A stretch of DNA of 64,000 nt from a virus, in IMG/VR virus record IMGVR_UViG_3300020203_000009, positions 60,070-124,069 of that record; one strand, 5' to 3'. Below the pieces are notes generated by a model. It had not been told where the DNA came from. It saw nothing but the letters and a program-made list of their open reading frames with translations, and made no database searches. The stretch's first letter is position 1, and each line of letters starts with the position of its first letter. Shown piece after piece: positions 57,612 to 64,000 of this stretch. The translations under genes were made by a program, and so were the position numbers.

Positions 57612-58203
57612 TTTATCATCCGTCTCATTAAAAGCGACTTTCAAGTAAAAAATTAAACACTAAAAAACGTGGAAAAAATAAAAAAAAACATGCCGTATCA
57701 TTTTTTGTGAAAAAAAACGATTTTTTTAGAGGGGAAATGTTTTATAAAACAGGTAACCTAAGTATAGAGTATTGTTGATATTTTTAAGATGAGACGGATA
57801 ATGAGACGGATAAGTGAGACACAGAGGGTAGAGAGTAGAAGATAGAAGGGAGAGGGTAGAGGTTAGAAGAGAGAAGTTAACAAGATATATCAAAAAACAA
57901 TTTTTATTTTTTAGAACACACAGAATTATCAATTCTCTGGTAGAAACAAAAAGAATAACTCAAGTGGTGCCAAAGTCTGTGGTATTATTAAAATGCTAGT
58001 TTTTTCTTTTTAAATAGACTTTTAATGAAAATGAGCTGGTTTTGTAAAAAGCAAAAGCCAACGGTGTTGGAATAGCCCACCAAAACCCTTTAAATGCCGT
58101 TTAAAGCTATTTGGAATGTTTTTGCGGTAGAGATGTTAGGTAAATACAAAAAAGCCTTTAAAACGGCTATAAAGCCCTTTAAACGACCGAATGGAGAAAT
58201 AAA
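57612..58203. other. Noncoding region with GAGACGGAT repeats, purine tract and palindromes
   Basis: About 590 bases with no convincing gene. GAGACGGAT occurs three times: once near 57617 on the minus strand and twice close together near 57790-57810 on the plus strand. Around 57650-57730 the sequence is A-rich with T runs. A strand-biased purine tract lies at about 57825-57878. Near 58080-58190, CCCTTTAAA recurs and GCCGTTTAAAG is roughly inverted against CTTTAAAACGGC. This mix fits a replication origin or a complex operator. A promoter at 57979 reads toward 58204. Confidence 0.5.
57979..57988 (+). promoter_or_regulatory. Extended -10 promoter (GTGGTATTAT), plus strand
   Basis: GTGGTATTAT on the plus strand, about 215 bases upstream of the gene at 58204. 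The long leader would contain the CCCTTTAAA repeats. Confidence 0.5.
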
Positions 58204-58689
58204 ATGTCCGACTTTACTTTTGAGGGATCTATTGCATCTACAGATTATTCAGGAATTGGCGAAAGTTCTGGAGAAACATTTATTGGCCGTTTTAGTTTTA
58301 AATGCGTCCTAAGCCCTTTTGACCGCATTAGAGCCGATTCTAAGCGTCGTGAGCTTTTAGGCAGTACAAACCCTCACCTAGCGTCAAAAGAGGCCCAGAA
58401 TGCGTCGTTTGCCCTGTCTGAACTCAAGTTTAGAGTTGTTGCTTCTCCCGATTTCTACAAAAATCGAGAAATTGATGGAGGCCATCTAGATTACAACATA
58501 ATTATCGAGCTAATTAATATGGCAATTGACGCAGAAGAAAGGTTTAAAGTTAAGCAACAAGAGCGACTCGAAGCCACTCAAAAAAGACTAGCCAGCGCAA
58601 TTCGTAAGAAAAAGATTAAAAAAGAAGAAGCTGGTATTGCTGAAGAGGTTTCCCCAGAAAATGTAATGGAAGTAGATTTGGATGAATAA
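58204..58689 (+). CDS. Conserved-looking phage protein, possible tail assembly chaperone, 161 aa
   Basis: Features include FEGSIAS, GESSGETFIGRFSFKCVLSPFD, RRELLGSTNPHLAS, ASFALSELKFRVV and a charged helical tail. This resembles a family seen near tail genes of large phages that may act as a tail assembly chaperone; I cannot name it with certainty. ATG after GGAG. Overlaps the next gene by one base (TAATG). Confidence 0.45.
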   Translation: MSDFTFEGSIASTDYSGIGESSGETFIGRFSFKCVLSPFDRIRADSKRRELLGSTNPHLASKEAQNASFALSELKFRVVASPDFYKNREIDGGHLDYNIIIELINMAIDAEERFKVKQQERLEATQKRLASAIRKKKIKKEEAGIAEEVSPENVMEVDLDE

Positions 58690-59123
58690 TGTCTAAAGTT
58701 TATACAGAGTACACTTTTGCACAAACCGAAGCCATTTCAGAAGCTTTGGAATATTCCGACATGGGTTTTTTTAGAAAAGTATGCCGGTGGTTTTCCTCTA
58801 CTTTTCACATGCCACTAAATGAAGTTATGAACGGCGATAAAATTACCTGGGATTCGGTTTTACTGCATTACTACGAATCAAACCTAGAGAAGGTAAACTA
58901 CAATCAAATTTACGATATTGCTTGTGAAGAATATTTGCCGGAACTAGCCGAACAAAATGAAAGGGAAAATCAGGAAATAGCTGATAGCTACATAATTGAA
59001 CAAAAACGAACACTTAATGTAAAAAATAAAAAAGTAGTTGAAAAAGTAGTTGAAAAAAAACCAGAACAGGATAGAATGAAAGTAAGCCCGATAAACATGA
59101 TATTTGAGGATGAGGAGGTATGA
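58689..59123 (+). CDS. Hypothetical protein, 144 aa
   Basis: No family recognised. Aromatic-rich helical N-terminal half (FFRKVCRWFSSTFHMPL), acidic middle, and a Lys/Glu repeat near 110-125 (VVEKVVEKK). Coupled to both neighbours by overlaps. Confidence 0.5.
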   Translation: MSKVYTEYTFAQTEAISEALEYSDMGFFRKVCRWFSSTFHMPLNEVMNGDKITWDSVLLHYYESNLEKVNYNQIYDIACEEYLPELAEQNERENQEIADSYIIEQKRTLNVKNKKVVEKVVEKKPEQDRMKVSPINMIFEDEEV

Positions 59124-59308
59124 ACAATCAGATTTTTATAGCAGTCTTAGGATCTATTACGGGACTTTTCTCGGTTTATGTTATTAAGTTAATCCCCGAT
59201 CATAAGACAAGATTTATTTACAGGCTAGGGATGGTATTAGCACAAACTAACATAGCACTCAGTGTCGGCCTTTTGGGTGTTTTAATAATCTCAGGAGTTA
59301 TCAAATGA
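59120..59308 (+). CDS. Small two-TM membrane protein, 62 aa
   Basis: Two hydrophobic segments (about 5-25: IFIAVLGSITGLFSVYVI; about 42-60: TNIALSVGLLGVLIISGV) separated by a charged loop. Overlaps the previous and next genes by 4 bases, so part of one coupled operon. Function unknown. Confidence 0.5.
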   Translation: MNNQIFIAVLGSITGLFSVYVIKLIPDHKTRFIYRLGMVLAQTNIALSVGLLGVLIISGVIK

Positions 59309-59592
59309 AAAAAGTAATCACGCTAGATATCATTAAAAAAGTTGTTTCTTCCAACATAGAGCTGGTTGGTTTTAAAAGTAACGTAACATACGTAAAGTTC
59401 AAAAACGGCACTTTGTATTCTTATGACAAAACATCTATGCAGGATTTCGAATCTCTGCTAAAATCAGAGTCAATCGGAAAGTATTTTAATTCCTCATTTA
59501 AAAATTCATTTGAGTTTTCTAAACTAGATGATGTTGAGGTTAAGGCTAAAGAAGAGCCCAAGGTGGAATTAAAAAAAGAGCCTACCGAGTAG
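59305..59592 (+). CDS. KTSC-domain protein, 95 aa
   Basis: The body matches the KTSC domain, a small fold common in phages: SNIELVGF, then YVKFKNGTLYSY and SIGKYFNSSF. The C-terminal tail is Lys/Glu-rich. The biochemical function of KTSC proteins is not settled; some are linked to nucleic-acid binding. Starts by 4-base overlap with the upstream membrane gene. Confidence 0.65.
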   Translation: MKKVITLDIIKKVVSSNIELVGFKSNVTYVKFKNGTLYSYDKTSMQDFESLLKSESIGKYFNSSFKNSFEFSKLDDVEVKAKEEPKVELKKEPTE

Positions 59593-59620
59593 TTTTAACG
59601 ATCTATAAAAATAATCTTTA

Positions 59621-59649
59621 TTGACTCACAACTTTTTTTGTGATACTAT
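59621..59649 (+). promoter_or_regulatory. Sigma70 promoter with extended -10 (TTGACT-17-TACTAT)
   Basis: TTGACT (59621..59626), 17-base spacer, TACTAT (59644..59649) preceded by TGA. A near-consensus host-type promoter for 59679 and the genes after it. A TAATCTTT lies just upstream (59612..59619). Confidence 0.75.
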
Positions 59650-59678
59650 GTACTTAGGAAACAGGTTGAGGGGGATTT

Positions 59679-59915
59679 ATGACTATTAAAGAATTCTACA
59701 AGCTACTAAATTCGCACGACTGGTATTTTCATTACTCAGACGATTCAAGGGTTAACACTAGTGGCCAGAAAGAGCTGGATTTGCTTAAAAAAGTAGCAAA
59801 CAGTGAGGGCGGAATGTTTTGTGATTTGCTTGATAAATATGAATCCTATATCTTCTCCGGGCCATCATATGGAACTGTTAGAAAAATTAAGCCAGAATTG
59901 GAGGAGTTTGTATGA
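59679..59915 (+). CDS. Hypothetical protein, 78 aa
   Basis: The N-terminal segment SHDWYFHYSDDSRVN has a conserved look seen in small phage proteins of unknown function. The rest is helical with PSYGTVRK near the end. Strong GAGGGGG ribosome site and a consensus promoter indicate early expression. Confidence 0.55.
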   Translation: MTIKEFYKLLNSHDWYFHYSDDSRVNTSGQKELDLLKKVANSEGGMFCDLLDKYESYIFSGPSYGTVRKIKPELEEFV

Positions 59916-60109
59916 AAATCAACAGACATTTCATTAAAGACTTTCCTAAATACAAAGTGATTGGAAAGAGCTACATTGTTAAATTAGTCAAGGCTTATAA
60001 AACCGACAACGGGCTTTTTTTTACGGCTGAAATTGTTTCTGGGGATGGGATCGGCAAATGGACAAGTGTAAATAAGAAAGAACTCAAGGGAGTGACCAGT
60101 GACCAGTGA
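59912..60109 (+). CDS. Small hypothetical protein, 65 aa
   Basis: Basic, probably beta-rich (YKVIGKSYIVKLVKAYK), 4-base overlap with the previous gene (ATGA). No family recognised. The end contains GTGACCA repeats that also carry the next start codon. Confidence 0.5.
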   Translation: MKINRHFIKDFPKYKVIGKSYIVKLVKAYKTDNGLFFTAEIVSGDGIGKWTSVNKKELKGVTSDQ

Positions 60110-60365
60110 ACAGTTTCTTAAATCTGCTCAAGCTGCCCTTAAGGGTTTCAAATATGAAAGGATTGAGGTGTTTTTAGAGGAAGATGATGTTTTTCTTATT
60201 GAAATTATTTCAGACGAGTTTAAAGGGGTAAGTCTAAATAATCGAATTAACATGATGATTAGTAAATTCATGAGGTTATCGATGTCCATCGGTGATTATC
60301 AAATAGTCTACGGCCCCTTAACTGTTAATGAAAAAGATAGCGGAATTAGCGAAAGCAAGCTATAA
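60099..60365 (+). CDS. Hypothetical protein, 88 aa
   Basis: Starts with GTG at 60099 in a tandem GTGACCA repeat, with GGGAG six bases upstream. Acidic, alpha/beta (RIEVFLEEDDVFLIEII). No family recognised. Overlaps the upstream gene by 11 bases. Confidence 0.5.
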   Translation: MTSEQFLKSAQAALKGFKYERIEVFLEEDDVFLIEIISDEFKGVSLNNRINMMISKFMRLSMSIGDYQIVYGPLTVNEKDSGISESKL

Positions 60366-60366
60366 T
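60361..60366 (+). promoter_or_regulatory. Possible -10 box TATAAT
   Basis: TATAAT over the stop codon of the previous gene, 7 bases before the ATG at 60374. No -35 or TG extension, so the call is tentative. Confidence 0.3.
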
Positions 60367-60373
60367 AGGTTTT

Positions 60374-60850
60374 ATGGTGAAAGTGTTATTCCTGGATATA
60401 GATGGCGTTTTAAACTCTAAGCAGTCAGCTAGGTACTACAAAAGACAGGGCAAGCGTCCATATAAAAACCTCTGCCCAATTGCAAGCTCTAATCTTCAAT
60501 TTTTAATGGAACTTATCCCCGATATTAAAATAGTAATATCATCTACATGGAGAATCTCAAGCTCTTTGGGGGAACTAAGGAAACTATTAAATTGTGTAGG
60601 GATTCCCAAGGAATCTGTTATAGGGGTTACCCCTAAAGGCTCCGATAGGGGTATCGAACGGGGCCATGAAATACAGGGTTGGTTGGATTTGCATACAGAT
60701 GTTAAGAATTTTGTTATTTTAGACGATGACTCGGATATGTTGCATTTAAGTGACCATTTGATCCAGACCGAAACAAGCCATGGTTTAATGTATGAAGATA
60801 TGCTTAAAATTGTTAATAAATTCAAGGTATTTGGAGCAACTATCCGGTAA
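60374..60850 (+). CDS. HAD-like phosphatase
   Basis: HAD superfamily: LFLDIDGVLN (the DxD nucleophile motif, residues about 5-14), then ISSTWR (motif II Thr/Ser region) and VILDDDSD (acidic motif IV, near 117-124). 158 residues, no large cap domain. Similar small phage HAD proteins are predicted 5'-nucleotidases or nucleic-acid end-repair phosphatases. Substrate unknown. Confidence 0.8.
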   Translation: MVKVLFLDIDGVLNSKQSARYYKRQGKRPYKNLCPIASSNLQFLMELIPDIKIVISSTWRISSSLGELRKLLNCVGIPKESVIGVTPKGSDRGIERGHEIQGWLDLHTDVKNFVILDDDSDMLHLSDHLIQTETSHGLMYEDMLKIVNKFKVFGATIR

Positions 60851-60879
60851 TTCCAGATAGTTCAAATGTTAGTTGATTC

Positions 60880-60892
60880 CAGTGTCACACTG
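60880..60892. other. Short perfect palindrome, operator-like
   Basis: CAGTGTCACACTG: 6-bp arms around one base, about 25 bases upstream of the gene at 60917. It could bind a dimeric repressor; no other copy was seen. Confidence 0.3.
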
Positions 60893-60916
60893 TGTTAATG
60901 TTTATTCAACGGAGAC

Positions 60917-61186
60917 GTGATATTACTTGCGTTTCCTGGCGCAAACCATGGGGATATAGCATATGAAAAAGTAACAATTAGCCTTGATGATATTTTCACC
61001 TATAGGCTAAGGGATGAATCAGAAACATTGGAAATGTTCGGTGAAGCATATTTAGATGAAATGGGCATTGAAGTACCGGCCGAATTGCTTTCCGAATACA
61101 GATCGGTTATGGTTAAATACGCCGCCCTACAAGTAAATCTTAAAAAACATCAAGAAGAAAAAGAAAAAGAGCTGTACGACTGGTAG
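60917..61186 (+). CDS. Hypothetical protein, 89 aa
   Basis: Starts with GTG after GGAGAC at short spacing. Acidic in the middle, with a Lys/Glu helical tail. No family recognised. Confidence 0.45.
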   Translation: MILLAFPGANHGDIAYEKVTISLDDIFTYRLRDESETLEMFGEAYLDEMGIEVPAELLSEYRSVMVKYAALQVNLKKHQEEKEKELYDW

Positions 61187-61213
61187 TGTTAGGGGTTAAC
61201 TAAAAAATAAAAT

Positions 61214-61576
61214 ATGAAGATAAAGTTTATTAAATTAGCTCAAAAAATGTCAAAGCTTAGTACTCACTCAAAAGCGCGCATAGGCGCGGTAATTGCAAAC
61301 GGATCTAGAGAAGTGTCCAGAGGGTATAATTCGATAAAAACTCATACCCGCAGCAATACTCCATATGAGGATCTACACGCTGAAGCATCTGCAATTGTTA
61401 ACGCAGGTTTTAGGGAAATCAGGGGTTGTGATATCTACGTATATCGTGAAAACAAAAACGGTGAAATGGCCATTAGTAAGCCATGTATTTATTGCCAGGA
61501 CCTTATTAAGCGATCAGGAATAAGGCGAGTTATCTACACTACAGAATGCGGTATTGTTCAAGAAAAAGTAGTGTAA
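61214..61576 (+). CDS. Cytidine/deoxycytidylate deaminase-like protein, 120 aa
   Basis: Zinc-deaminase motifs HAEASAI (zinc His, catalytic Glu) near 58-64 and KPCIYCQDL (zinc Cys pair) near 91-98. Smaller than the deaminase at 11037..11504. The substrate could be a free nucleotide, or a base in nucleic acid as in other short phage deaminases. No clear ribosome site; ATG at 61214. Confidence 0.7.
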   Translation: MKIKFIKLAQKMSKLSTHSKARIGAVIANGSREVSRGYNSIKTHTRSNTPYEDLHAEASAIVNAGFREIRGCDIYVYRENKNGEMAISKPCIYCQDLIKRSGIRRVIYTTECGIVQEKVV

Positions 61577-61647
61577 TTTCAAATAGTTTTTAAACGGTAG
61601 GCATTTTGATTTCATAACAGCGGCTAGCTCTCGCATCTACCCTTTAG

Positions 61648-62087
61648 TTATACCTCAAACAAGTCAGGGGTTTTAATAATGATATCCATCCTGGCAACCA
61701 CACCTTCTACACTGTTATCATAGTCTTTCCACTCATTACTAAATAGGAAATTCCAAGTATCATTACCGTCTGCAATATTAAAAAGGCGTTCGGAATATGA
61801 AAAAAACATAACTCTGGTATACCGAAAAATCCACCTGGATAAAATTCAACTGGTTCGGGTTCCAATCCCTTAACAAATGGTGCCCAACCAAGGGCGCAAC
61901 CGATGGTACCGCATATATTTTTAGTAGTAAAACTACAAGATGTGTCTACATCAAGAGTTTTGCTACGAAAATCTCCCATATCAAATTTATCTTGCGTTAC
62001 ATACTTTTCCAAATAGTTGCGTAGCTTTTTAAGATTGGTTACATTAATCACGCACACCTCATAAAATGGCATCAGATATTGATGCAT
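61648..62087 (-). CDS. Hypothetical protein with -1 frame break at a T7 run
   Basis: Frame 1 runs from 62087 with CGTIGCALGWAPF near residue 60 and PGGFFGIPEL, a pattern seen in a family of phage proteins of unknown function, then turns nonsensical and stops at 61707. At a run of seven T (61800..61806, minus strand), a shift of -1 continues into SYSERLFNIADGNDTW, FSNEWKDYDNS and VVARMDIIIK, a normal-looking C terminus ending at 61648. So the full protein needs a frameshift, or the run has an indel. The start is the ATG at 62087 (6 bases after a -10) or a GTG at 62051 with GAGG. Confidence 0.55.
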
Positions 62088-62093
62088 TGTTAA

Positions 62094-62122
62094 ATTATAA
62101 TCTAAAATGTTTATTAAAGCAA
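62094..62122 (-). promoter_or_regulatory. Sigma70 promoter (TTGCTT-17-TATAAT), leaderless geometry
   Basis: Minus strand TTGCTT (62117..62122), 17-base spacer, TATAAT (62094..62099). The ATG at 62087 follows 6 bases after the -10. Confidence 0.6.
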
Positions 62123-62148
62123 GTGGTTTTTAAAAAGTTAATAAAACA

Positions 62149-62727
62149 CTACAAGCTAGTCACTTGCTTAAGAAACTGAATGTTAAGAGCTTGCTGGTTA
62201 TTCCCGGCAGCGCTGACATCTTCACCGGCATTTCTGGCAGCATAGGCGGCACTATAGGCGGCATTGTTGGCAGTATGTATGGCATAGTTGGCGGCACCAG
62301 AGGCAGCTCGGGCGGAATTATAGGTGGCATAGTGGACAGCGGTGGCGGCATAGGCGACGCAATCGGTGGCATAGCTGACTTGAATAATATCTAAGTGTCT
62401 TTTAATCTCCGACTTTTCAATATCGTTCAAGTTATTAAAATCCTTAACTGTTTTAAGAAAATTGATGCAATCTCTAGGGCGTTTATCTTTTGGGTATTTT
62501 TTCTCAAAAATATGTAATACGCTTTCAGCACAAAGAACAGACCAAATCACAGCTTGGTTTTGGGTTAAAATCTTTTCTGCAACCCAAGTTTTATCATCAT
62601 AGTCAAGATTAGTTAAGTCTAGGAAATCATTAAAGCTTCCATCAAAATTAGCGTTATTCTCTAGGAAATGTTCATACCTATCAAAGCAAGGATTTAGGCT
62701 TTTCAGTACTTCTTTATTGATCTGCAT
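62149..62727 (-). CDS. Paralogue 1 of 3: Ala-rich repeat protein, 192 aa
   Basis: Shares with its two neighbours an N-terminal domain (MQINKE ... DRYEHFLENN, FLDL.NL, Q.VIWSVLCAESVLHIFEKKYP) and a C-terminal end LNIQFLKQVTS. Between them, residues about 115-180 are a run of degenerate Ala-rich units (AAYSAAYAA, AASGAANYA) that should form a helical solenoid. Such repeats resemble Imm5-like putative immunity proteins, but that link is weak. Strong AAGGAC start site. Confidence 0.6.
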   Translation of the reverse strand: MQINKEVLKSLNPCFDRYEHFLENNANFDGSFNDFLDLTNLDYDDKTWVAEKILTQNQAVIWSVLCAESVLHIFEKKYPKDKRPRDCINFLKTVKDFNNLNDIEKSEIKRHLDIIQVSYATDCVAYAATAVHYATYNSARAASGAANYAIHTANNAAYSAAYAARNAGEDVSAAGNNQQALNIQFLKQVTSL

Positions 62728-62739
62728 ATGGAGTCCTTT

Positions 62740-63348
62740 TCAAACACTAGTTACTTGTTTAAGAAACTGAATGTTAAGCTCTTTCTGTTTTTGCTTGGCA
62801 GAACGGGCAGCATTAGAGGCATAGAAAGCATCTTCATCGGCAAAGGTGGCTTCGGTGGCATGGAAGGCAGCAAGGGTGGCATAGGAAACAGCTTCAGAAG
62901 TACGAACAGCACAGGCGGCCCGGATGGCATAATAGGCAGCATCGGAGGTAGCACGGACTGCATGGGTATTATAGTAGTGAATAGGGGTATTGCTGGCAGT
63001 ACGGTAGATCGCTTCATGCCTTTCAATCTCCAATACTTGAGCATCGGTCAAACTATTGAAATCCTTAACTGTTTTAAGGTATCGAATACAATTACTAATG
63101 TATCTATCATCTGGATACTTTGCTTCAAAAATATGCACAACACTTTCGACACAAAGTATTGACCAGTTAATAGCTTGGTGTTTAGTTAATACATTTTTGG
63201 TAACCCAAATTTTATCGGCGTACTCAAGATTAGGTAAGTCCAGGAATTCGATAAAACTACCGTTAAACTCAGCGTGATGCTCTAGATAATTCTCATACCT
63301 GCTAGCGCAAGGCTCTAGGCTTCTCAAGAATTCTTTGTTAATTTGCAT
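62740..63348 (-). CDS. Paralogue 2 of 3: Ala-rich repeat protein, 202 aa
   Basis: Same architecture as the neighbours: N-terminal RYENYLEHHAEFNGS and SILCVESVVHIFE, an Ala-rich region from about 115 with AAYYAIRAA-type units, and the C-terminal LNIQFLKQVTS. N-terminal domain is clearly homologous but diverged from paralogue 1; repeat units differ in number. Strong AGGAGA start site. Function unknown. Confidence 0.6.
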   Translation of the reverse strand: MQINKEFLRSLEPCASRYENYLEHHAEFNGSFIEFLDLPNLEYADKIWVTKNVLTKHQAINWSILCVESVVHIFEAKYPDDRYISNCIRYLKTVKDFNSLTDAQVLEIERHEAIYRTASNTPIHYYNTHAVRATSDAAYYAIRAACAVRTSEAVSYATLAAFHATEATFADEDAFYASNAARSAKQKQKELNIQFLKQVTSV

Positions 63349-63408
63349 AAAGTGTCTCCTGTGTTGTTGCTCTTAACCCATTGTTGCATATAGGGCCAGG
63401 CTTGTCAA

Positions 63409-64000
63409 CTATAAACTAATCACTTGCTTAAGAAATTGAATGTTGAGTTCTTCTTGATTTTGTTGAGCGGCATTTTTAGTAGAATCGCTGACAGAATAAG
63501 TGGTAGGGTTGGCGGCATAGTGGGCGGCACTAGTGGCATAGTTGGCACAGCGGACGGCATTGTATGCGGCATCGGCGATCAAGCGGACGGCAGCACAGAC
63601 AGCATAGAGGGCATTGGCGGCATAGACGGCATAGAGGGCATAATAGTTGGCACGGACAGCGGAGCGGGAAGCTCGGGCGGTACAACAGTCTCCAATAATA
63701 TCCCTGTGCTTTTCAATCTCCTCTCTTTCAGTATCAGTCAAGTTATCAAAATCATTAATAGTCTTGAGGAAATTGATGCAATTGTTAAGAATCTTGTCGT
63801 CTGTATTCTTAGCTTCAAACATATGAACTACACTTTCAGCACAAAGAGTTGCCCAGCTAACGGCTTGATTTTGGGTTAACACCTTTTCTGCAACCCAAAC
63901 TTTATCAGAGTAAGCAAGATTAGGTAAGTCTAGGAATTCACTAAGGCTTCCATCAAAGCTAGCATTGTGTTTTAGAAAATGCTTATATCTATCAGCACAA
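63409..64000 (-). CDS. Paralogue 3 of 3: Ala-rich repeat protein, 5' end outside window
   Basis: The frame continues to the window edge without a start, with CADRYKHFLKHNASFDGS then LSEFLDLPNLAYSD, equivalent to residue 14 onward of paralogue 1. The repeat region has units such as AANALYAVCAA and NYATSAAHYAAN, and it ends LNIQFLKQVIS. Its N terminus lies beyond 64000. The three genes make a tandem family, which may continue outside. Confidence 0.6.
   Translation of the reverse strand, partial: CADRYKHFLKHNASFDGSLSEFLDLPNLAYSDKVWVAEKVLTQNQAVSWATLCAESVVHMFEAKNTDDKILNNCINFLKTINDFDNLTDTEREEIEKHRDIIGDCCTARASRSAVRANYYALYAVYAANALYAVCAAVRLIADAAYNAVRCANYATSAAHYAANPTTYSVSDSTKNAAQQNQEELNIQFLKQVISL

Noticed and set aside
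57726-57932. 68-residue minus-strand frame, Leu/Ser/Tyr-rich
   Set aside because: It is the complement of a purine tract and repeats, with no start signal. It looks like a by-product of biased sequence.
58094-58312. Possible 72-residue gene upstream of and overlapping 58204..58689
   Set aside because: No ribosome site. The second half is out-of-frame shadow of the real gene, and the first half lies in the CCCTTTAAA repeat region.
61851-61869. tRNA T-arm-like sequence GGTTCGGGTTCCAATCCC
   Set aside because: The loop has C where a purine is required, the flanks give no acceptor or anticodon stem, and the stretch lies in a plausible coding region.
62200-63700. CRISPR-like or tandem DNA repeat array
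   Set aside because: The short repeated units come from degenerate Ala codons in coding sequence. They vary in length and have no spacer structure.
62164-63879. Plus-strand Gly-rich open frames (62164..62394, 62728..63162, 63424..63879) resembling PE-PGRS-like or collagen-like genes
   Set aside because: They are exact antisense of the Ala-rich repeats in the three minus-strand paralogues. Gly codons on one strand mirror Ala/Thr/Pro codons on the other, and there are no ribosome sites at these starts.

Overview
The window looks like one continuous piece of a large, AT-rich, tailed-phage genome of the contractile-tail (myovirus) kind. It carries portal, large terminase, MuF-type head protein, major capsid protein with scaffold, prohead protease, tail sheath, tail tube, fibre-like proteins, endolysins and holin/spanin-like genes. 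There are no rRNA genes or host housekeeping blocks, and I found no convincing tRNA. The host cannot be read directly. A collagen-repeat lipoprotein (54911..55681) with Cys/Gly/Asn-rich repeats resembles proteins common in Bdellovibrio and other former deltaproteobacteria, so a Gram-negative host of that kind is a tentative inference.

Layout. (1) 1..14337, minus strand: replication, repair and nucleotide genes. These include a B12-dependent ribonucleotide reductase, an HNH nuclease, Rad50/Mre11-like subunits, a dCMP-deaminase-like enzyme, a UvsW-like helicase, a GroES-like co-chaperonin, a divergent sigma factor and a secreted ClpP-like protease. (2) 14376..15625, plus strand: a membrane protein and an M15 peptidase endolysin. 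(3) 15659..29212, minus strand: a second helicase, then head genes (MuF, portal, terminase, GroEL-like chaperonin, AAA+ ATPase, capsid, scaffold). (4) 29414..54892, plus strand: prohead protease, Nudix hydrolase, neck and tail completion proteins, a 1159-residue multidomain putative effector, an acidic protein with a nucleotide-cyclase-like palm domain, sheath, tube, fibres and a holin. Two small genes on the minus strand interrupt it. (5) 54911..57584, minus strand: collagen-like lipoprotein, spanin-like membrane proteins and two possible replication/DNA-binding proteins. (6) 57612..58203: a repeat-bearing noncoding region. (7) 58204..61576, plus strand: small accessory genes. (8) 61648..64000, minus strand: a gene with a frame break at a T7 run, then three tandem paralogues with alanine-rich repeats.

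Two promoter classes stand out. One is an extended -10 element, GTGGTATTATA or close variants, on both strands. At many copies the start codon lies only 5 or 6 bases after the -10, which predicts leaderless mRNAs. The other is CAATCTTT, mostly upstream of plus-strand late genes, always followed by five bases and then a purine. That geometry fits a -10-only late promoter, and the sigma-like protein at 11802..12833, which lacks the usual C-terminal HTH, is a natural candidate to read it.

The most unusual genes are 33209..36688 (two ADP-ribosyltransferase-like domains, an acetyltransferase-like motif and an HExxH motif in one late protein) and 40790..42412 (GGDEF/GTP-cyclohydrolase-III-like palm domain with calcium-loop repeats). 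Short K-S/T-E motifs recur in scaffold, capsid, protease and these acidic proteins and may be prohead-protease processing sites. All functional names come from motif recognition by eye; no database search was run.
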